A stretch of DNA of 22,185 nucleotides from Phialocephala subalpina (GCA_900073065.1 FJOG01000008.1:1291893-1314077); one strand, 5' to 3'. Shown: positions 9,689 to 19,342, numbered from the stretch's first letter. Numbers and translations: made by a program. Notes: a model not told the origin generated them from the sequence alone.

Positions 9689-10036
9689 TGTAACGATTAG
9701 CTCGTTTAACTAACTATAAAGTAGTTTGTATATAATAAAAATTAAATAATTCTAATAAAAAATAATATTCAAATTTTATTATTAAATATAATATTAAAAT
9801 ATTATATTTAAGTTGAATACGAAGCTCTTATTTAAAGAAACTTATTTACTTATATAAAACTTTTTTGCTTATTGGAGTCTCCAAAGAGTAGAGTCCCCAA
9901 CTTTCTTAAACTCTATCCGTTTTAGATTTTATCACGTGATTACTAAGCCCCGTATCCCCATGATCCTAGGGTCTACTATAGGCGAGCTTACTCGCTTACT
10001 AAGCCTATAGTCCACTAGATCATGTGAGTCGTAATA
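9689..10036 (-). repeat. 5' LTR of element 2 (end approximate)
   Basis: On the minus strand this begins TATTACGACTCACATG (RIP form of TGTTACG) and matches the truncated 3' LTR at 3600-3765. A TATATAAGTAAA box lies at about 9849-9860. The proposed end, TCGTTACA at 9689, is nearly the inverted complement of the start (TGTTACGA), but with no complete second LTR to compare it could be elsewhere between 9780 and 9689. Less mutated than the coding part. Outside it (10037 onward) the sequence is unrelated to the element. Confidence 0.65.
9957..10026. repeat. Large imperfect palindrome at the start of the element 2 LTR
   Basis: Arms read directly: CATGATCCTAG (9959-9969) against CTAGATCATG (10015-10024), ACTATAGGC (9975-9983) against GCCTATAGT (10003-10011), and an inner GCGAG (9982-9986) against CTCGC (9991-9995). 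The structure recurs in the truncated 3' LTR at about 3690-3755. The inner hairpin is unchanged there although bases on either side carry RIP changes. It lies in the U3 part, upstream of the TATA box. Function is unknown; a transcription-factor site cluster or a structural element are possible readings. Confidence 0.65.
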
Positions 10037-10769
10037 TAGGGATATAATTACTAAGGTTAATATTCTTATTCGAGTATAATATAATTTTCCAAATTTTAAA
10101 CCTCGGATTTAAAATACGAAGAATATAAGAAATACGTTATATTTTACTAGAAAATATTTCTAATAAAATAAAAATTAATTATTTAGAATTAAAATCCCGA
10201 AATCTTGAATTGAAATTTAAAATTAATCGAGATTAGGATTAAAATCTTAAAAAGGAAAAAAAAGGAAATAATTATATTTTATTTAATTTCATATTATTAA
10301 TATTTACGTCGTATAAATTAAACTTAAATAAATTATATATTTAATATTTTTATTTATATATTTTCTTTTTATTTCTCAGGCTAATTAGTATTTATAGGTT
10401 ACACGGGATTAATTCATTAGTATTATAAAGAAGTAAACTTCTTAGAATTAATTTTAGTATTTGCGAATTACGTAGAAAGTTACCTAAAGAACTAAGAATA
10501 TAAAGATGCCAGATCTCCTAATATATCCTTACTAGACCACGTGATATACCGCCCTGCCATTCTGCCTTGCCATAGTATATACCTTGCTTGGTTTGTAATA
10601 ATTCCGGCGCTTTAAACCCCTAATCGCTAAATAGCCCTATAGAGTTCAAGTTAATACAAGCCTCGATGAATAATATTATTTCCATGGGATAATCCAAAAT
10701 ATGGAAGTAACGATAAATAGTAAGAAGTTCAGAATCTACAAAAATAGCAATTAATTATATTAACGTTTA
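10037..10769. other. A+T-rich spacer with no gene recognised
   Basis: Most of the stretch shows the same CpA-poor, TpA-rich pattern as the retrotransposons, so it was probably repeated sequence too. A short window of more normal composition (about 10510-10700) contains no open frame of note. I found no motif that assigns any of it to a transposon family. Confidence 0.6.
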
Positions 10770-11150
10770 AATACTAGAAAAATTATATAAAAAGAAGTAT
10801 TTTTATTTAAATCGGATTTGAACTTTTGTTAGAACTTCCTTATAACTTTTTCGATATCTTTTGATATATCGAATTTTTCAGCTTAATAATCGCGAATAAT
10901 ATCTCCTATTAAAAGCCACGTCACATTAAGAAACTTCTTTATAGTATACTCCTTCTTAATATTATTAGTCTCGAGGTTTTAAAGAAATATAATTAAGGAC
11001 CTACTAATGCCAAGGAGCTTATATAGCATTATAAAAAGGCAAAAAACGATTAAGAATTTGTATTTCAAAATAATAAGTTAAAAACGTCGTCTTAGATCGG
11101 AAGGGAGTAGAATTACGTGTAATACGAGCTCGTTAAACGTTGGAAAATGA
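10770..11150 (-). pseudogene. RIP-damaged relic of an unidentified gene
   Basis: One minus-strand frame runs for about 125 codons interrupted only by TAA codons that fit former CAA (Gln). Legible segments include FPTFNELVLHVILLPSDLRRR, then LYKLLGISRSLIIFL, then KKEYTIKKFLNVTWLLIGD and FDISKDIEKVIRKF. The frame ends in low-complexity A+T-rich DNA near 10770. On the upstream side, two consecutive TAG codons near 11155-11160 end it. I do not recognise the family. It may be a fragment of a host gene or of a DNA transposon. Support is the long single frame with one type of stop, which is unlikely by chance in DNA this rich in A+T. Confidence 0.4.
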
Positions 11151-12274
11151 AAGCCATGATTCTACTAGAATCGGAATAACTTTTTGCCTTAATTAACCGC
11201 ATAAGGCTAACGTGCTACCGAGGCACCAAACACTTAGAATAACTTATTATGACGACGGCTTGTATCTCAAGTTTATTTATCACTTATTACTTTGCGCCGG
11301 GCCATTTACTAGTTCCTCTTTGTATTAATCGAGGTGAAGACTATATAATACAGCGAACCCTTAATGCTCACGGTAATAGCGTTGTTACCTGCATATTCTG
11401 TGGTATAAGTAGGAATCCTGTCTTTATTTTCCTCTTTTTTAACAACAACGCCGACCAAGAATACATCTGTACGAGACAGCTGTGCACCGCGCGGATGTAC
11501 GGACACACACATGGGGAGGACGTCGCGAGCTGGCGAGAAAGTGGAGAGTTGAGATGAAAGAACCAAAGCAGCCCAAGCCTGCTCCAGTACAAAATGGTAC
11601 TGCGTCGGGTAACGAGTAGGCCGCGGTGGCGTAAGACTTTTCAGACGAAACATGCTTTCGTCTTTGTTCGCGAGATCGTTATGTTTCATAGTGGAATCAA
11701 CCCGTAGCAGGCAGGGGCAGGTTATACTCAGTATTTAAGATATATTCACTTGGTTCGTACGGCTTCTGGAAGACAGATCAGGGAGAAATATTATCACTCT
11801 ACATGCCTCGGAACCACAGATTGTAGCTACCACCTTCAAATGCAACACAGCAATATCAGATTTTCCAAGACGTCCGCAAGGCTGGGCCCCCCTTCCCACT
11901 GAGCTAACAACTAGCAAGAGGTGGTTCAGTGCCACTCCCTTTCACTGCTGAAGATCAATTGAGAATCTTACTCAGCTCTATGAAATTGAGCGACAGCCAC
12001 TCTGGTGTGGCAAACGTGAAAATTACTGCGGACACCAAACACGTAAGAACTGAGGCGAAGTGACAAAGCCAAGGCTTTTTATGGTTAGATATTGAATTGC
12101 TGCGCCTCCGATTACAACACCATGATCAAACTTCAGTCCGCCCGAGTTGCAAGTAGCAAACCTGCTGCCAGTGCTCCTCGCTGTCGGTCAAAGCACTTCG
12201 ACGATCTGCCCCTCATTCCTCAAGTAAACTGAGGTGATACTCCCGATACAGCCAACCGCTGGCTGGCTTGACAC
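11151..12274. other. Gene-poor transition into the normal-composition island; 3' flank of the AAA+ gene
   Basis: Composition changes from RIP-affected to normal over about 11150-11300. Overlapping short open frames on both strands (11249-11557 plus, 11309-11689 minus, 11735-11935 minus) have no recognisable domains, no clear splice signals and no support for being genes. A box-A-like GTTAGCTCAGTGG on the minus strand near 11905 is not followed by a box B. The last part is likely 3' untranslated sequence of the ATPase gene. Confidence 0.5.
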
Positions 12275-15200
12275 CTATCCTGCCCTAATTCTATCCTTCA
12301 TCGCTCTCTCATTTTCATCCGCCCCATGCACATCCTTCATGTACGTCTTGAAGTCCACCGACATCTGACACACCTGTTCGAAATCCATCTTATCAAGGAC
12401 GGCCATGTCACTCTCGTCCTTGCCACCTTCGAAATGGAAGCGGTACTCGGCGAGAGCAACGGCGGTTTGGAAAGCTGTAGGTTGCCAGTATGTCAGCACC
12501 TCAAATGTCGCGCAAGAGAGACGGAACACTCACCATTACGAATCTCCCGGCCGTTCCATGCGATCTTCTTCATCTCAGAGTCATCCAACACGTAGCGCTT
12601 TGCCCGAGAATCGATGAAGATACTATCTTTCCGCTCCCTCTCCAGCTTGTCGAAGAACTGCTTCCAGATCTGCCGGCGCTGGTCCTCGCCCAGATCTTCG
12701 TAGTGAATGACAACGTGGATTCGGGAGACGAAGGCGTCGTCGAAGGTCCCCACGCGATTGGTTGTTAGGAAGAGGATGCCGCGGTAATACTCCATGCAGC
12801 GGAGGAAGACTATCTGCGTCAGCCATGTCTTTCGAGGTCTTAAGGTGGGAATAAATACCCGCAACCATGCTGTTCCGCTTCAGGTCTGAGATCATCCGTC
12901 GTTCCAGCCAGACATCGGCTTCGTCGAGCAGCATGACGGCGCCCCAGGACTCGGCGAGTTTAAACCACTTCAAGAACTGCTTTTCCATCTGTATCTCGTC
13001 GGTTCCAAAGTCTGCACAGGTCAGAGAGAGAAGTGGCCGGCCAATCAGCTCGGAGATACATTCTGCTTCCAGTTAGCATAAACAAAGGGCGACGCCAAAA
13101 CGCCTGAGAAGAAACTTGCCGGCTGTCTAGGCGAACGTTAGCTTTTGCCAAGTAGAGGGTCTTCACAGTGGCAACACATACATAAGTTTTGCCAACTCCA
13201 GGACTACCATGGAGAAGGAAAATCTGCCCCTCGCCTTTGTTCTCAATGAAGTCTGCACCCCAAGGCTGAGTTGTTTTGCCAGGGGTGAACCTAGGATCGG
13301 TGTATTTTTGCACTATGGCCTTGATCATTCTCTTCCTCTCAGGAGGCATGACCAGAGTGTCTATTGCCTTCGTATTTATTTTCGGAGGCTGACAGCATGC
13401 AACGTCAAGAATTTCTGTGCATGCAATGAATGACATGTCCGGAACTGAACTGGGACTGGAGGAACTTACCCCAGGATCGGGACTTCAGGACGAACCCCAT
13501 GAGCCGCCGGGTGCATAGAAGATATCGATGATCTCGGTCTTCGTATCCCTCCGGCAGCTCTAGACTCTTTTCATCCAAGGGGTTGATCATGTCGTAATTC
13601 GTCCACGGGAAGTCACTCGGCGGATGAGGACGCAGCCCGAGACATCCCTCACAGGGGCACGCTGGAAGATTCTTTCCGAGATCTTTAACCTCGAATTTCT
13701 CCATTCCATCTTTCTCATTATGGAGTTCTAGGTATGAGGCAACATTGATGAGCACGCGGGTATCAAGCTGGCTACTTGTCAGTGCACTATCAGTCGAGTA
13801 CGGAGATTCTGGCTACTCGCGCTTCGCTTTGGGTGTCCCAGAGTCCGCCCGACATAATGCTGCTGCCTCCCTCGAAGAAGTTCGTACCATTTGCGACCGT
13901 TGTTAATGAGCCTATCTCTGATCTTGCCTCCATCAACCCTGTCGGCAAATGCGGCAGGAATGACTTTGAGAGATGATATTGGCCTCTCTTCCTCAAAGCT
14001 GCGATCGCCATAGTTGTGGTTGCTCTCCTGACATAACGTCCGTCAAAGCTCAGATGCCATAGGGTGATGGTGCATTGCTTGAGGTCACCGAATGGGCTTG
14101 ACAAGACGGACTCGTCCACATTGATCTCCTGCACCACGTGAGCCTCCAACTGTCCATCCGACTCAACGTAGACAGTAGACCCCGGCCGGTACAAGAGCCA
14201 GAGCATGGAGAAGGTGCAGACCGGCGGGTCCTGTGCATGTCGGGCCTGCTCCTCCGCGAGATGGTGCTTGTAGATGTTGTTCTTCAGCAGATCAAGAAGC
14301 TTCCCGATGTGCTTGTAGGCTACCTCGGTGCATTTTCCTGAGTTGGTTTTGCGTAGAGCAAGAGGCGTATGCGTCGAGACGCTGTTCTCTGCTGGCGTGG
14401 ACTCTGCTTCATCGAACGTCGCCCTGAAAGTTTTGAGCTCTTTCAAATGGTGCGCTAGGATGGAGAAGGGCTCGACGAGCTCAAGTCTCCTCCCTTGGAG
14501 GTTCGTGCCGGGGTAGTAAGTGACCACTTTTTGCAGTGCACTGACCAACGCCACAGACGTGATCGTCATCTTCGTGCTCCTGACCGTCACTTCAACCTGT
14601 GGGTTGTCAAAAATTCCAGCTTTCAGGATTGCCTTTTTCTCGGTCGCTGTTCGGAGTCTGTCGCCGGGGTGGCTGGTTGTCAAGACCGTGACAATGGTCA
14701 CGATCGTCTTATCTGGTTTAAACTCCACCTCTTTTCGTGCTTCTTCCAGATCGAAGGGTCCTTTCAAGGATTTCCGAGCCAGAAACCAGTTCTCAGAGTC
14801 TCGGAACTCAACCTTATGGATGATCTCCTTGACTTCATTTTCTTTCTCGTTTTTTTTCTCATTATCTTTCTTTTTTTCTTTTTCGTTGTTGTCTTGGAGC
14901 GCGCTTCTTTGGGCGACACACTGGTTGCATTTTGGGCAAATAGTGACACCAAAGTCGAGGAGCGTTGAATGAAGCCGTCCGTTTATTGTGCAGTACAGCG
15001 TCGCGGGAGGACTTTCGTCCTTCTGTTCCTCGGCGGTGTCTCCCTTGCCTTCAGGATCGATATCCCCTTTCTGCACAAAATCCACTTTTGACTCGTGACC
15101 TTCTGCAGGTTCCACAGTGGGATAGTCTTTGTTTTCCAGGTTAGGGATTGTTGTCGATTCATCCGTAGTATTCGCCTCAAAGCCAACCGCCGCTGTCGTG

Positions 15201-15346
15201 GAAGATTCGAGGTGACGAAGTGCAGAAGGGGCAGTTTCCCCGATAGGCTTGTCCTCATCGTTGGGAGACTGCACATCACCTTTCACGAGCTCCTTTCCTT
15301 CACGTAGTTGCGAAACAAGCGGTATTTCCACCGCGGCGGTGCTCAT
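12275..15346 (-). CDS. Fungal AAA+ family ATPase with DUF7025-type N-terminal region (six exons, frame disrupted)
   Basis: Suggested exons on the minus strand: 15346-13817, 13767-13470, 13414-13178, 13065-12859, 12809-12534, 12474-12275. Introns of 49, 55, 112, 49 and 59 nt have GT-AG ends, for example GTAAGT at 13469, with CTGAC branch-like sites. The start ATG (15346) has A at -3. This model is open for 915 residues. Visible parts: an acidic Ser/Thr-rich N-terminus, CPKCNQC (137-143), a Lys/Glu-rich coil (about 150-175), a DUF7025-type region with WLLYRPGSTVYV, Walker A GSPGVGKT (13185-13208, about residue 680), Walker B MLLDEADVW, sensor-1-like LFLTTN, SRIHVVIHY (probable arginine finger) and a WNGREIRNAFQTAVALAE lid. 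Such proteins couple ATP hydrolysis to remodelling of unknown clients. Oddity: between 13998 and about 13850 the family-like reading (RPISSLKVIPAAF, RKWYELL, HYVG) lies in another frame than the model, so either compensating indels, sequence errors or pseudogenisation occurred. The ATPase half looks intact. Confidence 0.8.
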
Positions 15347-16266
15347 CTTGCATGTAGCCACTGCTAAAGACAGAGGGCTGATGTATCGAGACTCACAGCA
15401 TTTGAGCGACAGAATAAAGCAGGCTGAGGAGTATCTGAAGAAGTCTGAAGGCTGAGAGAACGCGTTCCTCGACTGCACCCGTATGCGCTAGTATCCATGC
15501 ATGTACCGCAAGCTGACCTCGTCCGACCCACCAATCTGCACATTATTCTGCATGTTGCTCGTCGTGACAGGCGGTTCAGCCCGGGGGACTCGACACGACC
15601 AATTGAAGAGCACATAGGGAGGGGTTGTGGCCAACAAGCGACTATCCAAACCTCCTGAGTGGTCGTATTGTTGCAGATGCCACATTCCTTTTGATGCACA
15701 TCCCACTTCAGCTCCTGCATGGTACTTCCAGAAGCGGGAGATGCCAGCAGTGATAAGCATGCTGCAAAGCCTCCGACTGCAACCGTGCCACTGTTAATAT
15801 GGGGCTAATTTTAGTGTGAAATCACTTCAGTGGTACGGTTAGTCGTGCAACCATACATACCTGGACACATGGACACTCAACGACACTCTGCATATTCGTT
15901 TCAGTACCTGGTTTCAGTGGTGCTACTCTTCCCACCCCCCTGTGTATTTCCACCCCTGCTCCAGCAGAACTGCATAGAAAACTTAGAGTTTGGGAGGGAG
16001 GGGAGAGTATATTTTTTGGTCATATCAAGTGGTCAATGTATATTAGAAGCAACCTCCCACTGTAGTTACATACAATAACTCTTCCAACTTGCATAGCTTG
16101 ATATATGTGCTGCAAACCCCATATACTTCCGTCAATTTACCACACCATAGCCGCTACGCCAACACTGTAAGCCACAGCCTTGCCCGGTCATCTGGATGGG
16201 TTGGTTTCCATCATCTTCGAAAAGCCCTCACAATCCAGCGTCTACTTTAACCTGACTCTGACCATC
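15347..16266. promoter_or_regulatory. Shared 5' intergenic region of the divergent ATPase and STAND genes
   Basis: About 0.92 kb of normal-composition DNA separates the two start codons, so both promoters and 5' untranslated leaders must lie here. TATA-like candidates for the plus-strand gene are GAGTATATTTT near 16006 and GATATATG near 16101. Pyrimidine-rich tracts lie near 15930-15960. On the minus strand a possible 5' leader intron runs from GTGAGTC near 15397 to a TTTAG near 15364. Short open frames on the minus strand (15364-15720, 15488-15760) lack domains and are probably leader sequence. Co-regulation is a possibility suggested only by the arrangement. Confidence 0.5.
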
Positions 16267-18365
16267 ATGAGCGGGGACAACTTTGGTCCTGAGATAACAG
16301 GGATTGTGCGGCGATACAGCGCCCAGGTCGCAGAAACTATGCCCAGCAACCCACTTGAGCTGGCTATGGTGGTTCGTGAAGCAGAGGAGCAGGCGCTGGA
16401 CAACCAGGCGACGGTGTGGAGAGACTGGCTGCGATTTGATGTTCGGGAAAGGTGAGTCTTCCAAGTCACCAACATAAAGCTCCATGCAGTCGCTCATTAT
16501 CGCCATCTACGCGTAGCGACCCAGACGCTGTGGACCTCCAGATCCAGGCAAAGGAAGCTGCAGAGCTCTGGAGAAAGTTGAAGCTCAACATCGAGGACGT
16601 AAAAACCCTCGATGGAGGCCCGCCTACTGTTGAGACCCTATGGGAAACGGTACATGAAGCTCAGGGGAAGTGGGACACGAAGAAAGAAAAGGGGTTTGGG
16701 AAGGCGAAGGCGCAGTTCTTCTCCTTCCTCGAGACCATGGACAACCACAAGTTTCTGTTCAGCGTTATCCCAAATGGTGACAAGTACACTAGTCTCCTCA
16801 CTGGGGTGGTGTCATCCATCGTCAAGGTTAGTCGACCCTTTACAACCATCCCATCCGTTGCTGAACACCCAAAATGTAGGCGTCTGTGAATTATGAGCAA
16901 GTAGCGGACGGCTTCTCGCGAGCTCTTGGGGAAATCAGCGAAGATCTCAATTTCGTACAAAGAGGTACGCAAATCTCCAACACGACAGAGATAAAGAGAC
17001 ACGTGGTATCTCTGTATCGCGAGGTCTTCGCGTTTCTATGCTACGCGATGAAGTGGTACCAGTCAGCGTGGAACCGCTTTCAGAAATCGTTCCACACAAA
17101 GTTCTACGACAAGGATGTTCAACAAAGAGTTAACACCATAAAGGGGCTCGTCAAACGAGTCCACGACGAGATGAAGCTGATTACGGATAAAACGGTCCAG
17201 GTTATTTTCACAGACCAAAGAAATGGCTTCATCGAGACCAACACCCGAATCAATGAACTTGGCAGAAACGTTGGCGAACTCCACGAAGAATTAGAAAGAA
17301 TACTTGACAGAAAATTTGGGCAACTTGCCAACCAATTTAGCCTTGGCCAAAAAATGTTCATGACTCTTGGCGCTAATGCCCAGCACGGTAGGTGGTTACT
17401 ACCATTGCGAATGCATGACAAATTTTTCTGACCAGGACCAGAGCTCATGGATCCGAGATCAAGAAACTTAACAATCGAAGGATCACATTCAAGAGCTCGG
17501 AGCATCATGTCTATCTCAGGTAGGCACTTGTCGAAGCCCATCTCTCGCCAGATTCCCATATCACTGACCACCTATAGACCTTCATAGTACTACAGCTAGA
17601 CATGAACTGGAGCAGTTCTTACCCCTCCTCGCTCCTTACACTGACGATAGAAAAGAACGTCTCGCCACAGATGCCCTACCACGTACCCGATCAGTGCTCC
17701 CCGGTGAAGTCGTCACAGACATCCAGAGATGGATCGAGTCGCAAGACTCCCGGCTGCTCTGGGTCGAAGGCCTGGCCTACGGGCCATTCCAAGACGAACT
17801 GTCTCTTGTCGGACTACGCATCAGCGCCATCGCTGAGGAAGTCCAGATTCCATGCATCAGCTTCTTTGCCAAGACCAAATACACGTTTCAGTCGGAAGAC
17901 ATGTCTATGAAGGAGGCTGGGCTTGTCGCCATGCTCTACTCTCTGATCAGCCAGTTGATCAAAATCATCTGGCCGACATTCGAGGCAACCGAGGCTCTGA
18001 CGGAGGATCAATTCCGTCAGCTTGATGGAACCGCCAAGAGCATCCCCAAGGCACTCGAAATCTTCAAAGCTCTCTTGCCCCTCGCTATGCCTGGACTTGT
18101 CTGTGTGATAGACGGATTTGAGCGTATGGATTCTCGAGAGGATGTCAGTCTTCTGGTTGATGTGATTAAATGTTTGAAGGATCAGCCAGCGGAACGAAGA
18201 GTGAAGGTATTATTCACAACCAGTGGAAACTGTCGGCCTTTGTCCAGGGCGACAAAGGTGAGAGAGAGGTCGGATGCTAAGAGGATGGTTCAGGCGAGAG
18301 GGTCATCTCCCTTGCCAGGAGGGGTATCAGCACAGGATATCACCATGCATGTTACGCAACAATGA
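16267..18365 (+). CDS. STAND/NACHT-like NTPase with DUF7708-type N-terminus, no P-loop (five exons, 624 aa)
   Basis: Exons 16267-16451, 16517-16826, 16880-17387, 17436-17519 and 17578-18365 join in frame to 624 residues. The introns are 48-65 nt with GT-AG ends and plausible branch sites. The ATG has A at -3. Residues about 90-335 match the N-terminal module of fungal STAND proteins (DUF7708-type): WDTKKEKGFGKAKAQFFSF, then SVIPNGDKYTSLLTGVV, with a coiled coil near TRINELGRNVGELHEELER. The C-terminal half has NACHT-like spacing: LLWVEG (about 422-427) where Walker A is expected, then AYGPFQDELS instead of GxxGxGKS. It continues with YSLISQL, a Walker-B-like LVCVIDGFERMD (about 536-547) and VLFTTSGN (sensor-1-like). 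There are no C-terminal ankyrin, WD40 or TPR repeats. STAND proteins are signalling switches, some acting in fungal non-self recognition; without a P-loop this one may not bind ATP and could act as a partner or decoy (inference). The body shows no RIP. Confidence 0.82.
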
Positions 18366-18626
18366 GCTGAAGCTTGGCGGCAAGGACGGGAACAAAGCGA
18401 TTTGTTGCATAGCGGCAATCGTAGTGAATGTTTTGAGGTTCTCATTCTCAGCCTCTAGTCGGACTACACATGCAGAGTGACGATCCTCGAGACCCTTAGG
18501 GAATTCTGCTTTGAACACACATTTGTCCCAGTTCTGAAGAAAGATTGAGATGGTCCCTGGTTGATTGGTGGTGAAGATCTGCTTGAGCAGGCTGTTACCG
18601 GGGGTGACAAGACAAGTGCAACGTGG
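18327..18626 (-). pseudogene. Truncated fragment resembling the N-terminus of a fungal phosphotransferase-like (APH) kinase
   Basis: A minus frame open from 18626 to the stop at 18327-18329 reads GNSLLKQIF, then GTISIFLQNWDKCVFKAEFP, then DRHSACVVRLEAENENL and TTIAAMQQIA. This is the pattern I know from the N-lobe of fungal aminoglycoside-phosphotransferase-like proteins (a CVVRLEAENENL strand followed by an AAMQQIA helix). No ATG opens the frame; a stop lies just upstream and the catalytic lobe is absent, so it is a fragment or an exon of a lost gene. Its last ~40 bp overlap, antiparallel, the 3' end of the STAND gene. Composition is normal. Family assignment is from memory of motifs and is moderate. 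Confidence 0.5.
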
Positions 18627-19342
18627 TCAGTGCCAAAGCCACCACGACAGAGGACGGGAGGGGTTGGCCGGCTCAATCTGCGCCCTACTCGGCCGAGGTG
18701 CGGCTCCCAATGGCTGAGAAAAGGAAGGCACGAATCGCCAGCATCAAATGAAAATAAAGAAAATTTAAAATTTTTATAAATTTTATAAATTAAATTAATA
18801 TTAATTTAATTAATTAATTAAAAATAATAATAATAAATAATTATAATTATAAATAAAAGGAATTTCGAATATTAATATTAAAAATTATAAAATAAAATTT
18901 TATTAAATAAAAATATTAATAAAAATATTAATAATTTAATATTTATAATTAAAATTATATATAATTAATAACTATTCTTATATATTTTTAACCAATCGAA
19001 TCTTTGAAAAGAAATCTAAGAATAATTAAAAAGCAAATTATTTATATTATTATAATAATTAATTAGAAATTCAAATAATAATAATATTTCGATGATATAA
19101 ACAAGTTAATTGTTATCTGCAGGATATAAGCAGGCAATCAGGTTCGGGATTTCCATTATTGAAATAAATCTAACGATGGGAAATATAGGGATTGCCTCTA
19201 CGCTTTATGTATCCAATCGAGTTGCCGCCATTTCGTCGGACCTATTCCCCGCGGCTGACTCACCATTTGATGCCCGAGGCAGTAAATTTCGTCCTTTTCC
19301 GTCGCTCGTAAGCTCGGTCAGGAAAGCAGGATAAGAAGGCAA
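18627..19342. other. Island edge and A+T-rich low-complexity spacer
   Basis: Composition is normal to about 18755 and then falls abruptly into A/T-only low-complexity sequence (18756-19090) with the RIP signature. From about 19100 to 19342 it is intermediate. A short plus-strand open frame at 19110-19334 has no recognisable domain. No transposon motif is readable here. Confidence 0.55.

Larger units (their letters stand above)
3600..10036 (-). mobile_element. Element 2: RIP-mutated Ty3/Gypsy chromovirus with chromodomain, nearly complete
   Basis: The minus strand carries the full domain order of a chromovirus: 5' LTR (about 9689-10036), gag with CCHC knuckle (8808-8849), protease (near 7519), RT with YLDD (6538-6549), integrase (about 4620-5420), C-terminal chromodomain (4238-4408), polypurine tract (3766-3778) and the first 166 bp of the 3' LTR (3600-3765). 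The total is about 6.4 kb, or about 6.2 kb without the 249-bp solo LTR nested at 7905-8153. The body is heavily mutated in the CpA-to-TpA direction with many RIP-type stops, so it is inactive, yet protein motifs remain legible over kilobases in one frame. Element 1 is inserted in its 3' LTR. Confidence 0.9.

Noticed and set aside
9525..9713. 62-codon open frame on the plus strand
   Set aside because: It is antisense to gag and the 5' LTR of element 2, made of low-complexity A+T-rich codons, and has no domain.
1..10036. CRISPR array or bacterial-type operon
   Set aside because: No regularly spaced short repeats were seen, and short spliceosomal introns plus RIP show a fungal nuclear genome.
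11249..11689. Overlapping 102- and 126-codon open frames on opposite strands
   Set aside because: They overlap each other almost fully, show no domain, no splice context and no start signal, and lie at the isochore border; neither can be supported as a gene.
11860..11930. Possible tRNA gene on the minus strand (box-A-like GTTAGCTCAGTGG)
   Set aside because: No box B (GGTTCGANNCC-like) follows at tRNA distance and no acceptor stem closes, so it is taken as a chance match.
12326..12768. Plus-strand open frames of 70-92 codons
   Set aside because: They are antisense shadows of the AAA+ and lid exons, which have clear motifs on the minus strand.
13081..13127. A GC-AG intron starting at GCAAGT near 13118 in the ATPase gene
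   Set aside because: A GT-AG intron from 13177 to 13066 places the conserved SECISELIGRP segment right after GKTYV, as the family requires, so the GC donor is not needed.
14138..14972. Plus-strand open frames of up to 157 codons, some rich in Phe/Ser
   Set aside because: They are the reverse complement of the Lys/Glu-rich and DUF7025 parts of the ATPase; the Phe-rich run is just the complement of the AAG/GAA tract, not a membrane protein.
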